A stretch of 64,000 nucleotides of DNA from Paenibacillus cymbidii. GTDB lineage: Bacteria > Bacillota > Bacilli > Paenibacillales > NBRC-103111. Of this stretch, positions 38,570-49,300 are shown one piece after another (positions within the stretch are counted from its first letter, which is position 1; each line of letters opens with the position of its first letter). A program made the translations under genes and the position numbers. The notes under the pieces are model-generated. The model was not told where the DNA came from. It did not search any database and worked only from the letters and a program-made list of their open reading frames with translations. Where the stretch lies: positions 264,935 to 328,934 of the forward strand of contig NZ_SHLX01000006.1 of assembly GCF_004764705.1 (NCBI RefSeq), read 5' to 3'.

Positions 38570-39223
38570 TTACGAAAGTAAGCCTACAAACCTGTAGTAT
38601 ATCTCAATGCGTTGCATACGCTTGCCATTAACCTTCTCAGCATCAAACACAACAACCTTGTCGATCAATTCCGTTAAGATCAGTTTCGTTAATTCCTTTA
38701 CATCAGTGTATTGTCTTACTGCTTCCAAAAAGCGGATCGAGTTCTCACGCTTACTCTCGGCCTGTCCGAGTTGATCCTCCAGCAACTTGAACCGTTCCTT
38801 CATCTGAGCCTGTTCTTCTATGAAGTCTCGCGATAGTGATACATATTGCTCATCGGAAATCCGACCTAACGCATTGTCTTCATACAGCTTCCGTATAATG
38901 GTCTGTAGCTCAACATCTCTTTTTTCCAATTGCTCACGTTCCTTACTCGCTGCTTTCCACTGTCTCTTTTGCTGACTCTAGTGCTGATCCGCCAGCATGT
39001 CCACAAATTCCTGCTCCTCCTCATTGGCCATGTGGGCATGGTGACGAATATCCAGCAATAAGAGTTCGTACATATCAACGTAGCTGATATAATGGAAGGA
39101 ACAATACGCTTTACCTCTTGTCCTCGCCTGATTACAAACGAAGCTACCACGTCCGCCCTTGCCACCGGCGGTCTTGCTGCTGCCATCACGCCATATCGAG
39201 TATGTCAACACTGTTTGCCACAT
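38570..39223 (-). pseudogene. large serine recombinase C-terminal fragment
   Basis: The upstream part reads a recombinase zinc-ribbon region (DGSSKTAGGKGGRGSFVCNQARTRGKAYCSFHYISYVDMYELLLLDIRHH) to a stop at about 38980. The following part in another frame reads LYEDNALGRISDEQYVSLSRDFIEEQAQMKERF..LEDQL and a helical C-terminus typical of this family. The catalytic N-terminal resolvase domain is absent. It lies between two toxin modules and may be a trace of the element that brought or moved one of them. Confidence 0.75.
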
Positions 39224-39315
39224 TAAATTTGGCTTGTATTACGTTTGTAAAAATCGCTATTTACAATTTGTAGTACACTATGAAAGGGAATTTCGAATTT
39301 CGTGAGCCGCGGCGG

Positions 39316-39354
39316 AAAAAAGAAAACCACAATGCAAGGATTGTCGCATTGTGG
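39316..39354 (-). terminator. terminator of the RHS toxin/immunity operon
   Basis: Minus strand: CCACAATGC pairs with GCATTGTGG (39327-39354) and is followed by TTTTCTTTTTT. It lies about 105 bases after the immunity gene stop; its sequence is nearly the same as the terminator at 37462-37499. Confidence 0.8.
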
Positions 39355-39460
39355 CTATAATTAATTTTTAGACTGTTTTAAATTGATAGCATTGATGCGA
39401 CTTCTAGTGGTCATGGATTTTAAAAAATGCCACTTCAATTGTTTTTGAGAATATCAAGAA

Positions 39461-39805
39461 TTACTCGTTAAAAGGCAATTCAAACATATCTAAATCATTT
39501 TCAACAATTTTCATTAAACTTGCAACTACCAAATAACGCTTGTCATTAGAAGACAGAATGGTGATATTTTCAGTTCTTATAGGCTTGTAAATTTTTTCCA
39601 TAACATATCGAACATCATCATCCTTTACCTCTTCAATTTTTAAATTAGATATATTTCGTGGTAATTCTACATAAGTTACATCAAAAAACATGATATCAAT
39701 ATTCTTGGTGTTCTTTGCGCTCTTAGTGCTTCTTATGAGTAATTCACCATGACTAATGTTGTAATGCCAAAATTTAAAGTCTCTACTATCAAAGGATCGT
39801 ATCAT
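39461..39805 (-). CDS. probable immunity protein of the adjacent RHS toxin
   Basis: 114 residues, no family recognised. It is short, soluble, acidic and Ile/Lys/Asn-rich (MIRSFDSRDFKFWHYNISHGELLIRSTKSAK...), with lower GC than the eCIS genes. It starts 24 bases after the stop of the RHS toxin with a good GGAGAAAG-type site, the classic place for an antidote. A broken copy of the same gene, again next to a copy of the toxin end, is found at 36.6 kb, which supports inheritance as one unit. Confidence 0.7.
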   Translation of the reverse strand: MIRSFDSRDFKFWHYNISHGELLIRSTKSAKNTKNIDIMFFDVTYVELPRNISNLKIEEVKDDDVRYVMEKIYKPIRTENITILSSNDKRYLVVASLMKIVENDLDMFELPFNE

Positions 39806-39829
39806 AGTTACATCTTTCTCCTTTATTTT

Positions 39830-42800
39830 TTATTCAAATGGATTCGCAACTATACTTCCATTGTCAAACCATGTAATTCTATCCCATACTTGAGGATTTG
39901 ATTTAATTTGAAGTAATTCCCAATCTGTTGCCCCGCCAGCCCCCCTTGCCGCCCTCGATACAGAAGCCCATGGACTGTCTACTCCAGTAAGATTAAATTC
40001 TATCTGTACATTTTGGTTGTACAGTCTTTCTAATACTGTTGATTTCCAATTTTCAGGGTCAGGGAAGTCCTTCCAAGTTTTAGCTCCTCGATTAACTGCA
40101 AAGTCATCCAGATAATCCGATAGACCTAATGCAAATTTTTCCGCATTCCCTATCCCCTCATACGTTGTAACACCCGTTGTCGCTCCCCTTGCCGCGGTTG
40201 ACCAAGCACCATAAATTAGCAAAACTGTTCCTGCTGAATCAATCCAATGTTGTAGTGATAAAGGCTCTTCGGGATTGATAGCGCCATTTACCATATCAAA
40301 CGTACCCATTGTGGCCCAGTTACCTACTGTATACCAGTTTGGGTCGTTGAGCATTTCATCTGCTCTTTCTTTCATACCATCATAAGTTGCTACTGCTAAG
40401 TCATCAATCCATAGATAGTACCATTTATGTCCAGTAGGATCCCACCTGGTAAGCGGATTGTTCCCCACATACGTATAAAGATTCAACGTAAGCGGATTAT
40501 CGATCTGCCCCTCATACGTATCCTCTGCAATAAATCTTCCGGTGCCGGGATTATACCAACGGGCGCGCAAATATTGTAAATTCGTCGTACTGTCCCACAT
40601 TTCGCCGCTATAGCGGAACGGTTGGGCAACCGTTTCTTGAGTGGAGAGCGGATTTCCCCAAATATCGTAAGTATACTGGTTCAATCTCACGTTAGAGCTG
40701 CCGGTTGCGGCGCTGCGCAATTCCACAATATCGCCGTGAAGATTGCTTAAATAGTAAGCCTTCGTTCCTGCGGCATCCGCACGAGCGACCAGCCCGACTC
40801 CCCGGATATACCTTGCTTTCAGCGACACGCTCCTGTTCGGATTAACGATCCCCTCGGCAATGATTTGGCTGCCGTCATAGTAATATCGGATCGTTTCGTT
40901 ACTCTCTTTGCGCTCGTACAACAAACCGTCGCCATTATACTTATAGCTTACACTTCTGCCATCTTGTTTGACTACGCCCGTCAACCGATTGAGACTGTCA
41001 TAGCTGTATTGATTCAGCTCAAAGTTAGGCGTTTGCTCCGTTTGCAGCGTTTGTCGATTGCCGCGGCTATCGTATGCGTATTGCTCGGCATTCTGGGAAT
41101 TTGTCTGAATGCGGTTCAACGCATCATAAGTATAAGAAAAAGATACGCCGTTATCCGAACGGGCAGTCATATTGCCAGTCCGATCATATCCGGCAGTAAA
41201 TGTATTCAGAACGGTGCCGAGACTATTTTTCTGTTCTACTTTCGTCGTAAGCAAACCATCATACGTGTAATTACTCGTATTGCCATTCCCTTGTTTGATT
41301 TCGGCCAGCAGCCCGTTTAATTTGTATTTGTAGGCAGCTTCATTATTTGTCGGATCCTTGACGATCGTCAAGCGATCGGCCGAATCGTACGTGTAGTTGG
41401 TAATCTGGCCAAAAGGTCCCGTCATCCGCGTACGATTTCCGTTGGCGTCATACACGTATTGCAAAAATTTACTGTCCGGATAGGTCACTTTGGTCAATTG
41501 TCCCATGCTATTGTAGTCATACAAGGTGGTTCCGGTGACATCGGTCATCGATTTCCGTCTTCCGGATAGATCGTACGAATAAGCGACAGAATCGGTTCCG
41601 GTTACAGCGGTTAAAAAGTTGCGGCTATTGTACCCGTAGGTTTGCAATTGCCCTTTGCCGTCGATCGTTTTGGACAATTGGCCTACCGGATTGTAGAAGT
41701 AGGTTTCCGTCTCTCCCAATGGATTGATGCTTTGAATCAATCGTCCGAGTTCATCGTATTTCTTAATCGACTTCTTGCCATCCGGATCCCGCAATTCAAT
41801 CAACTGATTGGCCAAACTATAAGCATATTGTGTCGTACGCAACTCAGGATCGGTTACGGACACCAAACGATTCAACACGTCGTACTGATAGGAAGTGGTT
41901 CGGTTATATACATCCGTTGAAGTTCGCTTGTTGCCTGCATAATCATACGTAAAGGTAATGCTTGATCCATTCGGACGCAATTCTTCGTTTTTCGTCATTC
42001 TGCCGAGTTGATCGAAAGATTGTTTGATTTCATTCGATTCGGCATCCTTTGTGGTAACGGTATGGTTAATATCGTCATAAACAACCGTCGTTTTATTGCT
42101 CAGCGGCGCTGTCGCCGTCAGGACTCTGCCCCAAGCATCGTAAGTATAGGAAGTCATGTTCCCTTTGGCATTCTGTGAAGTTTTCACATTTCCGAAGGGA
42201 TCGTAAACTATTTTTTCCTTATACTTATAGACATTGCTTTCGAATACCCCGGACTCCACTTTCCAGCCAATCGGATTGAATACCGTCTTCGTCTTAACTC
42301 CCGATTCATCGGTCATGGTTACTTCATTTGTCGTATCGTTATACGTCAGGGCTACGCTTGCGCCGTCATCATATGCCGCTTGTTTCACCCGATTCAATTG
42401 GTCATACGTATATTGAATATGGTGGCCCAGTCCGTCCTCATACCGGGTCATCAAGCCGGTGGACTTGTCGTACGCCGCGGTTTGCGATATCGTGCTCGTC
42501 TGGCCATCCGCATCCGTTACGGTAGACGAATGTCGCGTGACAAAAGCGCTGCCGTATGCCGGGGAATACTCGTTGGTTGTTACGTTAACCCGGCTGTCAT
42601 CTTTGATCGACAGGGTGATCGGATTGCCGAAACTATCATATGCGATATCGACTTGCGACATTAATTTGCCGACTTGATTCGTTTCCCTTACGATCATTTG
42701 TGTCAGGCTTGAGGAAGCATTGTAACTGAATCCGCTGTATTGCACTTGATTGTTGCTAATCGGCTTCGTGACGGATTGCAGCCAATGGGTTCCCGGGTCG

Positions 42801-45800
42801 TAAGTAAACGTCGATTGCACGCCTAGCGGGTCAGTGTTCGCCAGCAATTGACCGTAGTCGTTGTACGATCGTTGTTCGGTAATCGGTACCGACGCGACGG
42901 TCTGATTGTTTTCCGTTTTGGTCATCTTTGTCGTGATCGTATTCGGCACCGGCAGCCTGCGCGCTTCATCGTAGGCATACTCGGTCATCTGCTTATACAC
43001 CGGCGTCGTTAGCGATTGTTGGCTCTCCGCTACCTTATAGTAAGTCTCCGGGATAGCATTGCCGATAAACACTCTTTTGTAATCGTACGTTGTTTTGGAA
43101 CGGGCATCCGATACGATGGTGGAGAAGCTGGTATTGTAGCCATACACCGCCTTCATGTCGCCGCTATAGGCAAATGACCGATTGTTGTAATTTTCTTTGG
43201 TTCCCGAGCTTAATGTAACTTCCGTCCGGGCAGCTTGTACCCGATATTGATAGTGATATCCGCTTTCCCCGAGCATGCGTTTAACAGGTGCCGTCTCGTA
43301 GGTGTAAACGCTCTGGGCTCCGGTCGGATATTTGATTCCGGTCAACAGCGCGTAGGAATTGTTCACTTCGACGCTGGACCCCGATACGAAATTGAATTTG
43401 GCGTTTTTGATACTGTAGCTGTACGTCGTTCTCCGGTTTAGCGGATCGGAAACACTGCTTAGGATTTCTTTCCCGCCCGACTTGGATTTCGTATAGGTAA
43501 CGGTTTGTGTGCCGTTCCCGGTCACTTTGGACAGTACCACCGTACTTGACGTATAGGCGATCGTGATGCTATTGCCAATTGCATCCACAATACTTGTGAG
43601 TTGTTTGCCATAACCCGCAACCTGGGAGTAATTAAAAGTGATCGTATTATTGTAGGCATCGGCAATTTCAATAAGCTGGCCTTCCCCGTTAAAATACTGC
43701 TTTTGGCCGCTCACTATATTTTTCAATACATAAGCAGCGGTTTCCCCGTTTACCGAAACGGAATAGTCCGCGCCAAAAAAGAGATCCTGCCAAGGATACC
43801 CGACAAGCGTATTGCCGCTGATCTCGTAGGTCCCCCCATTATCGAGATGCAGGTATTGTTTGGCATCTTTGCTTTCAATAGCGGCAATATTCCATTTCCA
43901 GCCTTGGCCCAGAGGGAAGCGGGACTCTTCGAATGTCGGAACGGTGATATTTTTTACATTCGTTTGGATGCCGGCAACTTGCTCAATATAAGGCTGGACG
44001 ACCGGGTTCGGGGAGTTGGAGATGCTGTGCTGGACTTTGCTGTAGCCGGTCTCGTTGCTGCCCTGCCACCCCGTATCGGAATATACTTGCCCTTTATTGT
44101 TGTTTATGAATGTTCTTGCATCGTTAGCTTGCTGATAAGCTTCGAATAAATTCGAGGGGTTCAAATACAGACTGCTTGCCGAAACGTTCTGGTGTACATT
44201 CGTCGTTTCATTGATGGCATCGTCCAGAATGATCCTTGAGGTCAACGGGTTGTTGGCGTCAAAGTACCTCCAGCTATAATAGTTGGGCGGGCCGCAAGAG
44301 GTCCAGTTTGCATAGTTGGCATGAAAGTCCGTTATCGCATACCATTGACTCCATTCTACTGCCCGGTTCAAGGCTTGTGTGAAAATGGAATACAACTGTT
44401 CCCGATGAGGGGTCTGCGGAGGATCGTTCACCATGATAGGGTTGTAGGACGGGTTGACCGTACAATTCGATTTTTCCGCAACAAATCGGGCCATGTCCAC
44501 CTTCACTTTATAGCGCTGGTTGATTTGCCGCCAGTCTTCCAAAAAGGTGAGTTTATATCCGGTTTGTTGTTGTTCGACAACAGGCGTTGTAGTCACTTCG
44601 GCATCCATATCGTAGAACTGGGAAGCATTGCTGTCGTATGAACGGGTCAGGCCAAAAGAAAGACCGTTTCTCCCGGGCAGGGTCAAATCGGTGATGCTGG
44701 TCGATAAACTGCCGGACAACGTGGAAATTTGTTCATTGTTGTTATGGATACTGTACGGGGCCTGATCGACCGACAAATTCACATTCTGTATCGCGGTTTC
44801 ATCCGGCGCTATAGCGGCAACATCGGCGGCGACCACGATATCGCTTTGATTGGCAATAATTTCAGAGCCTTCTACCGACATTTCGCTGTCAATGCTGCTT
44901 TCTGCAGTGTCCGAATCGTTAATGGCAACCGGATCCGCCGCAATGGCCGCTTCATAACTGATCCCTTCGATTTGTTGTTTCATCAAGGCAGTCGATATGT
45001 CGCGAATGGAATAACCCTTATCAAGCTCCTGTTGGAGCCACTCCCCGGTTACGCCGAATATCTCCACCACTTCTTCAGCCGTATAGCTAACGAAATCGGG
45101 CTCCGCCGATCCGCCTCCCGGCTCCGTTCCCGGATCGCCGCCTCCGGGATCGTTCCCGCCTCCGTCCCCTCCCGGTATCCCGGTCATTCCGCTCGCTTGA
45201 ATCAAAGCGGCTGCTGCGTCCAATAAGCCGTATCCGTACTCTTCATGCGTGCCGGCCGATGTGGCGCCGTCTTGCAGGGCTTGCCGTATTTGCTGATTGT
45301 TCAAATCATGATTGCTGCTCTTCAGCAGCGCCGCGACACCGGCCACGTGGGCCGTTGAAACGGAGGTGCCGCTTAAAGCGGTGTAGCTCGTCGATAACGT
45401 CAATCCTTGCACATCGACGCCCGGCGCCATGAGCGCGAGCTCCGGTCCTTTGTTCGAAAAAGAAGCCCGTTGATTCTGAGCGTCAACGGCGCCTACTGCA
45501 ATAACCGTACTGTATTTGGCAGGGTAGGCGATGGCATTGTTCTGCCCGTCATTTCCCGCTGCCGCAACCAAAATCATTCCATTGTCGTAAGCGGTTTGCA
45601 GGATGTCTTGCAATGCCTGCGAATCGTTCTGTCCGACAAAGCTCATGCATACTACATCGATGTCATGTTCGATCGCCCATTCAATGCCGTCAATGACCTG
45701 GCTGTAGGTGCCGATGCCGCTCTGGTCGAGTACCTTGACGGCAAACAGGTTGGCATTCGGAGCAATCCCCACCAGCCCTTGTTCGTCCTTAAGCGCACCT

Positions 45801-46330
45801 ATAATTCCGGCGATGAACGTGCCGTGGCCGTTCGGATCATCAATCGAAGGATCGTTCGGGACATAAGAAACGCCGCCCGCAACATTCAGCTCGTTATGGT
45901 CGAGATCGATCCCCGAATCGAGGATAGCAATATTCACGCCATTGCCGGTAACGCCCAAATCCTGAACTTGAGCAGCGTGAATCTGATAGATATTGGCTGT
46001 GACGGTGTCGCTTGCTTTTTTGACGACCGCATCTTGTTCGATATAGTCGATGTTTGGATCATGCTGAAGCTGCAGCATCTCATCTTTCGTTAATTTTGCA
46101 ATCACGTGCTTCTTTAAATGCTTCAGCTCGCTGCTGACTTTTTGCTTTTTTTGAATCGACTTAAGCGCCTTTTTTCCTTTCTCTTCGTCTTTGTATTTGA
46201 TGATATAGGTTTTTGTTTCCGTATCGTGGGGCACCGAAGGTGCGGCGAAAACCGTATTGGAGAATAAAGAGAATATCAGCGTCAAAAGGACCGCATATAG
46301 GATGGATTTTTTGACTGTCGACCGATTCAA
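39830..46330 (-). CDS. secreted subtilase-RHS polymorphic toxin
   Basis: About 2166 residues from TTG 46330, six bases after GGGGAGG. Signal peptide (KKSILYAVLLTLIFSLFSNTVFA), inhibitor-like propeptide (about 40-105), S8 subtilase (about 115-385) with Asp138, His169, oxyanion Asn260 and Ser323 (LSGTSVSTAH). Then come a Gly/Pro-rich linker, a long RHS/YD-repeat shell (about 540-1990; many YDxxGR-type units) ending in the RHS core signature NLYTYVGNNPLTRWDPTG, and a C-terminal tip of about 175 residues that I cannot assign (GAKTWKDFPDPENWKSTVLERL...WDRITWFDNG). RHS shells enclose toxic tips; the protease domain may process the export form. The adjacent 114-residue gene is the likely antidote. 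Lower GC than the neighbouring eCIS genes. Confidence 0.9.
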   Translation of the reverse strand: MNRSTVKKSILYAVLLTLIFSLFSNTVFAAPSVPHDTETKTYIIKYKDEEKGKKALKSIQKKQKVSSELKHLKKHVIAKLTKDEMLQLQHDPNIDYIEQDAVVKKASDTVTANIYQIHAAQVQDLGVTGNGVNIAILDSGIDLDHNELNVAGGVSYVPNDPSIDDPNGHGTFIAGIIGALKDEQGLVGIAPNANLFAVKVLDQSGIGTYSQVIDGIEWAIEHDIDVVCMSFVGQNDSQALQDILQTAYDNGMILVAAAGNDGQNNAIAYPAKYSTVIAVGAVDAQNQRASFSNKGPELALMAPGVDVQGLTLSTSYTALSGTSVSTAHVAGVAALLKSSNHDLNNQQIRQALQDGATSAGTHEEYGYGLLDAAAALIQASGMTGIPGGDGGGNDPGGGDPGTEPGGGSAEPDFVSYTAEEVVEIFGVTGEWLQQELDKGYSIRDISTALMKQQIEGISYEAAIAADPVAINDSDTAESSIDSEMSVEGSEIIANQSDIVVAADVAAIAPDETAIQNVNLSVDQAPYSIHNNNEQISTLSGSLSTSITDLTLPGRNGLSFGLTRSYDSNASQFYDMDAEVTTTPVVEQQQTGYKLTFLEDWRQINQRYKVKVDMARFVAEKSNCTVNPSYNPIMVNDPPQTPHREQLYSIFTQALNRAVEWSQWYAITDFHANYANWTSCGPPNYYSWRYFDANNPLTSRIILDDAINETTNVHQNVSASSLYLNPSNLFEAYQQANDARTFINNNKGQVYSDTGWQGSNETGYSKVQHSISNSPNPVVQPYIEQVAGIQTNVKNITVPTFEESRFPLGQGWKWNIAAIESKDAKQYLHLDNGGTYEISGNTLVGYPWQDLFFGADYSVSVNGETAAYVLKNIVSGQKQYFNGEGQLIEIADAYNNTITFNYSQVAGYGKQLTSIVDAIGNSITIAYTSSTVVLSKVTGNGTQTVTYTKSKSGGKEILSSVSDPLNRRTTYSYSIKNAKFNFVSGSSVEVNNSYALLTGIKYPTGAQSVYTYETAPVKRMLGESGYHYQYRVQAARTEVTLSSGTKENYNNRSFAYSGDMKAVYGYNTSFSTIVSDARSKTTYDYKRVFIGNAIPETYYKVAESQQSLTTPVYKQMTEYAYDEARRLPVPNTITTKMTKTENNQTVASVPITEQRSYNDYGQLLANTDPLGVQSTFTYDPGTHWLQSVTKPISNNQVQYSGFSYNASSSLTQMIVRETNQVGKLMSQVDIAYDSFGNPITLSIKDDSRVNVTTNEYSPAYGSAFVTRHSSTVTDADGQTSTISQTAAYDKSTGLMTRYEDGLGHHIQYTYDQLNRVKQAAYDDGASVALTYNDTTNEVTMTDESGVKTKTVFNPIGWKVESGVFESNVYKYKEKIVYDPFGNVKTSQNAKGNMTSYTYDAWGRVLTATAPLSNKTTVVYDDINHTVTTKDAESNEIKQSFDQLGRMTKNEELRPNGSSITFTYDYAGNKRTSTDVYNRTTSYQYDVLNRLVSVTDPELRTTQYAYSLANQLIELRDPDGKKSIKKYDELGRLIQSINPLGETETYFYNPVGQLSKTIDGKGQLQTYGYNSRNFLTAVTGTDSVAYSYDLSGRRKSMTDVTGTTLYDYNSMGQLTKVTYPDSKFLQYVYDANGNRTRMTGPFGQITNYTYDSADRLTIVKDPTNNEAAYKYKLNGLLAEIKQGNGNTSNYTYDGLLTTKVEQKNSLGTVLNTFTAGYDRTGNMTARSDNGVSFSYTYDALNRIQTNSQNAEQYAYDSRGNRQTLQTEQTPNFELNQYSYDSLNRLTGVVKQDGRSVSYKYNGDGLLYERKESNETIRYYYDGSQIIAEGIVNPNRSVSLKARYIRGVGLVARADAAGTKAYYLSNLHGDIVELRSAATGSSNVRLNQYTYDIWGNPLSTQETVAQPFRYSGEMWDSTTNLQYLRARWYNPGTGRFIAEDTYEGQIDNPLTLNLYTYVGNNPLTRWDPTGHKWYYLWIDDLAVATYDGMKERADEMLNDPNWYTVGNWATMGTFDMVNGAINPEEPLSLQHWIDSAGTVLLIYGAWSTAARGATTGVTTYEGIGNAEKFALGLSDYLDDFAVNRGAKTWKDFPDPENWKSTVLERLYNQNVQIEFNLTGVDSPWASVSRAARGAGGATDWELLQIKSNPQVWDRITWFDNGSIVANPFE

Positions 46331-46365
46331 ACGAAAGCCTCCCCGTAAATTATTGAAACCCATCG

Positions 46366-49300
46366 CTAGTTGATTCGAATGATGCTGAGCAAGTTTCCAT
46401 TATGATCGTAGTTGTATTTATATTTCTGACCGGTAGACAATTGAACGTAATCGATTCGGTTGGCGTCATCGTAATGGTAAGTCATGATTCGATAACCCAA
46501 ATAAATTTCATTGCTGGCCGCGGAAGCATTGCCCGAGCCGTCTCTCGCTTTTACCACGATGCTGTAGTTGGTTCCTGCAAGCAATCCCTGAATCGTAAAC
46601 GACATCGTTGTGACGGTGCCGACAACAACTCCGTTGCTGTAGATGTCGTAGACCAAGCTGCCGCTGTTGTCCGTCGAGGCTCCCCACCCCAGTGAAACGC
46701 TGGTCTGCGTTCTGCCGGTTATCGTCAGGTTGGAAGGAACGGTAGGTGGCGCCGTATCCGCAATATAGACGTTCGCTTGATTGCTGGCACCGGAGACGTT
46801 GCCGGCTGTATCCAGCGCTACGACAGTGTAGCTGTAACTCTGTGCGATCGGCAACGCGGCGGTTGTGAAAGTAGTCGATGCTACCGTTGTTAACAATGAA
46901 CTGCCGCTGTACACACGATAACCGGTCACGCCAACATTGTCCGCAGCCGGCGACCAGGTTAGCTGAATCTGATTGCCGTTCACAACGGTTCCGACCAGGT
47001 TGGTCGGGCTGGAAGGAGGGACGCTGTCGTTTTGAAAAATGATCGTATAGTTGGCAATTATCGATAATGCCCCATTATTATCGGTTTCCCTGACCTTGAA
47101 ATTATGAGCTCCATTTGTAAAAAGTGCCGTATTGAGCGTAAAATGATAGCCTGCATAATGGTTATTGTAAAGCGGATACGCATTGTAAACATCTTCGCGA
47201 TTATCCCCATACACCGCTTGGACTTGAACAATGTTGTCGATTAGAACTTCCACTTTGTTCGTAATTGACCCGTCGATTACCCATCCCCATCCAGTGATAG
47301 CGCCAGTTAACGTTTGACCCGAGGCCGGATAATCATTATGCCCTTGGGTAGGATATTCTCCGTTTTCGATAAACAATCGACCATAAACTTTACCTCCGTC
47401 CAAACCTGACAGCTTGATGTAATAACTGGTTTGGGCATTCAATCTTACATAGGCATCCGGATAAACCGAGTCGGACCCTAAGACGCCGGGTATGAAATAG
47501 CCAAATGGAACGGGATTCGTTAATCCGACATCCGAAAAAACCTCTAATTTGTGGTCGCTCATTCCAAGATCGCAATTACTGTTATAGCAATCCGTACCAA
47601 TGTGATAGCCTCTCGTTACTGATGGCGTAAATTTGTAAACTTTGGCGGTCCCCGCAGTTGTGCTTGCATTGACCGGGGCGTTCAAGGAAATAACCGTGGC
47701 CGCGGCTGCTCCGCTTGCAACGGACAACCTTGCTTTTAACGGTTCGCCAATGATGTTCCCGATCTCAATGAAATATACGCGACCTCCAACCAGGTTGACG
47801 TTCATTGTAGCAAACAGGGAGCCATCCGCGTCCATAGAATCAATCATGTTGGACAAATACGGATCGGTATACACGTACAGCACTGTATCATTGATCCCTT
47901 GGGCGGAGGAGCCTGCATAATAGGTCGTACTTATTTTGTAAGCGCCCGAGGTTGTGGCAACGAATTTGATTACTTTGTTCTGACCAGCAGGCGAAGTTAC
48001 ATCCGCAGTCGAAGTAATGGTCAGCATTCCCGATACCAAAGGAGAAATGACAGCTTTGATGCGTGCGTGCACACTTTGGCCGCTATATCCGTAGACTTTG
48101 ACATAGTAGCTGACGCCTCCGGTAAAACTGTCGTCAATCTCGGAGAATGGAGCCGTCGACCCGTCATCATTTTCATAAAGCAAGTGGGTCAGGTTGATAT
48201 CCGAATAAACTTCAACTACGGTATCGCTGTCTCCGCCATTGCCATTGTAGGGATCGGTGAATATTCTGTAGTAGTTGGTTGAACTTGGAGTAAATTTGTA
48301 AACCCTGTAATCGTTCTCCGGAACGTCAAAGTTATAAGCGGTGCCGAGAGCCATCGTATAGATCGTCACAGCAGAAGCGGTAACGGTTTGACTCCCGTAT
48401 GCAGTATCAGATACATAAACAGTGAACCGATCTTCCCAACCGGGCGAATCCGGATAAAGGAATGAAATCGTGTACTCCCCTGAAGCGATAGAGGTGTCCG
48501 GCTGCCATATATATTGAAGGCGCAACGGATCGCTCGGGATGACGCGCTCGGACGAAATGACAATTTCCCCCTGCTTCACTTCCACGACAAGTTCAGACAC
48601 AGGATTCTCAAGGGTCAAACCGATCGTATGCGCGTCGCCACGGTGGATTTCGGCCAAGTCGCCAAACTTTTTGCTGCTTACGACCGCTTCGCTATTCTGA
48701 TCGGATCGCGACGAAGGAAACATTTTGCCGGCGATCGTACGGATTCCTTGCAAGTACTCCTCCTGAATCCGATCGAATTCGGGTGCCAATACGCGATATC
48801 GCAAGTGGGCTTGTTCCGCTTGCTGTTTCAATTGATCTTTGGAAGCCGCAGCGGCAGCTGAAGTGTCCGATTGATGGAGCTTCTTGTTTTTTAACTGCAA
48901 GGTGTGATAGAGACGGTCCGCTTCTTTGACAAGATCGGTTTTCTTCATGCTCAGCGCACGAGACTTTAAGTTCAACAGCTTTTCGGATAAAATCGTCATT
49001 TTGTCGTCGCGATCCAGGATGTCAAAGGGTTGCGTTGATGCAGTATCTGGGGTGGGGGATGTCGTTACGGGTTTTATAGGCGGGATGGGCTGATCCGTAA
49101 TTCCCAATGCTTTGGCCACATTCACCAGACCATTGCCAAATTCGGTTGCCGTCCCGAGCGGAGTCGCCGTTTCGTACAAGATTCGTTTTACGTCTTCATT
49201 TTTTAGCTTTTTGTTTTTCGACCATACCAGTGCTGCCGCTCCTGTACATGAGGGGCCGCCATTGAAGTTCCCGACAATTCGCCGTATTGGCCTCCCATTG

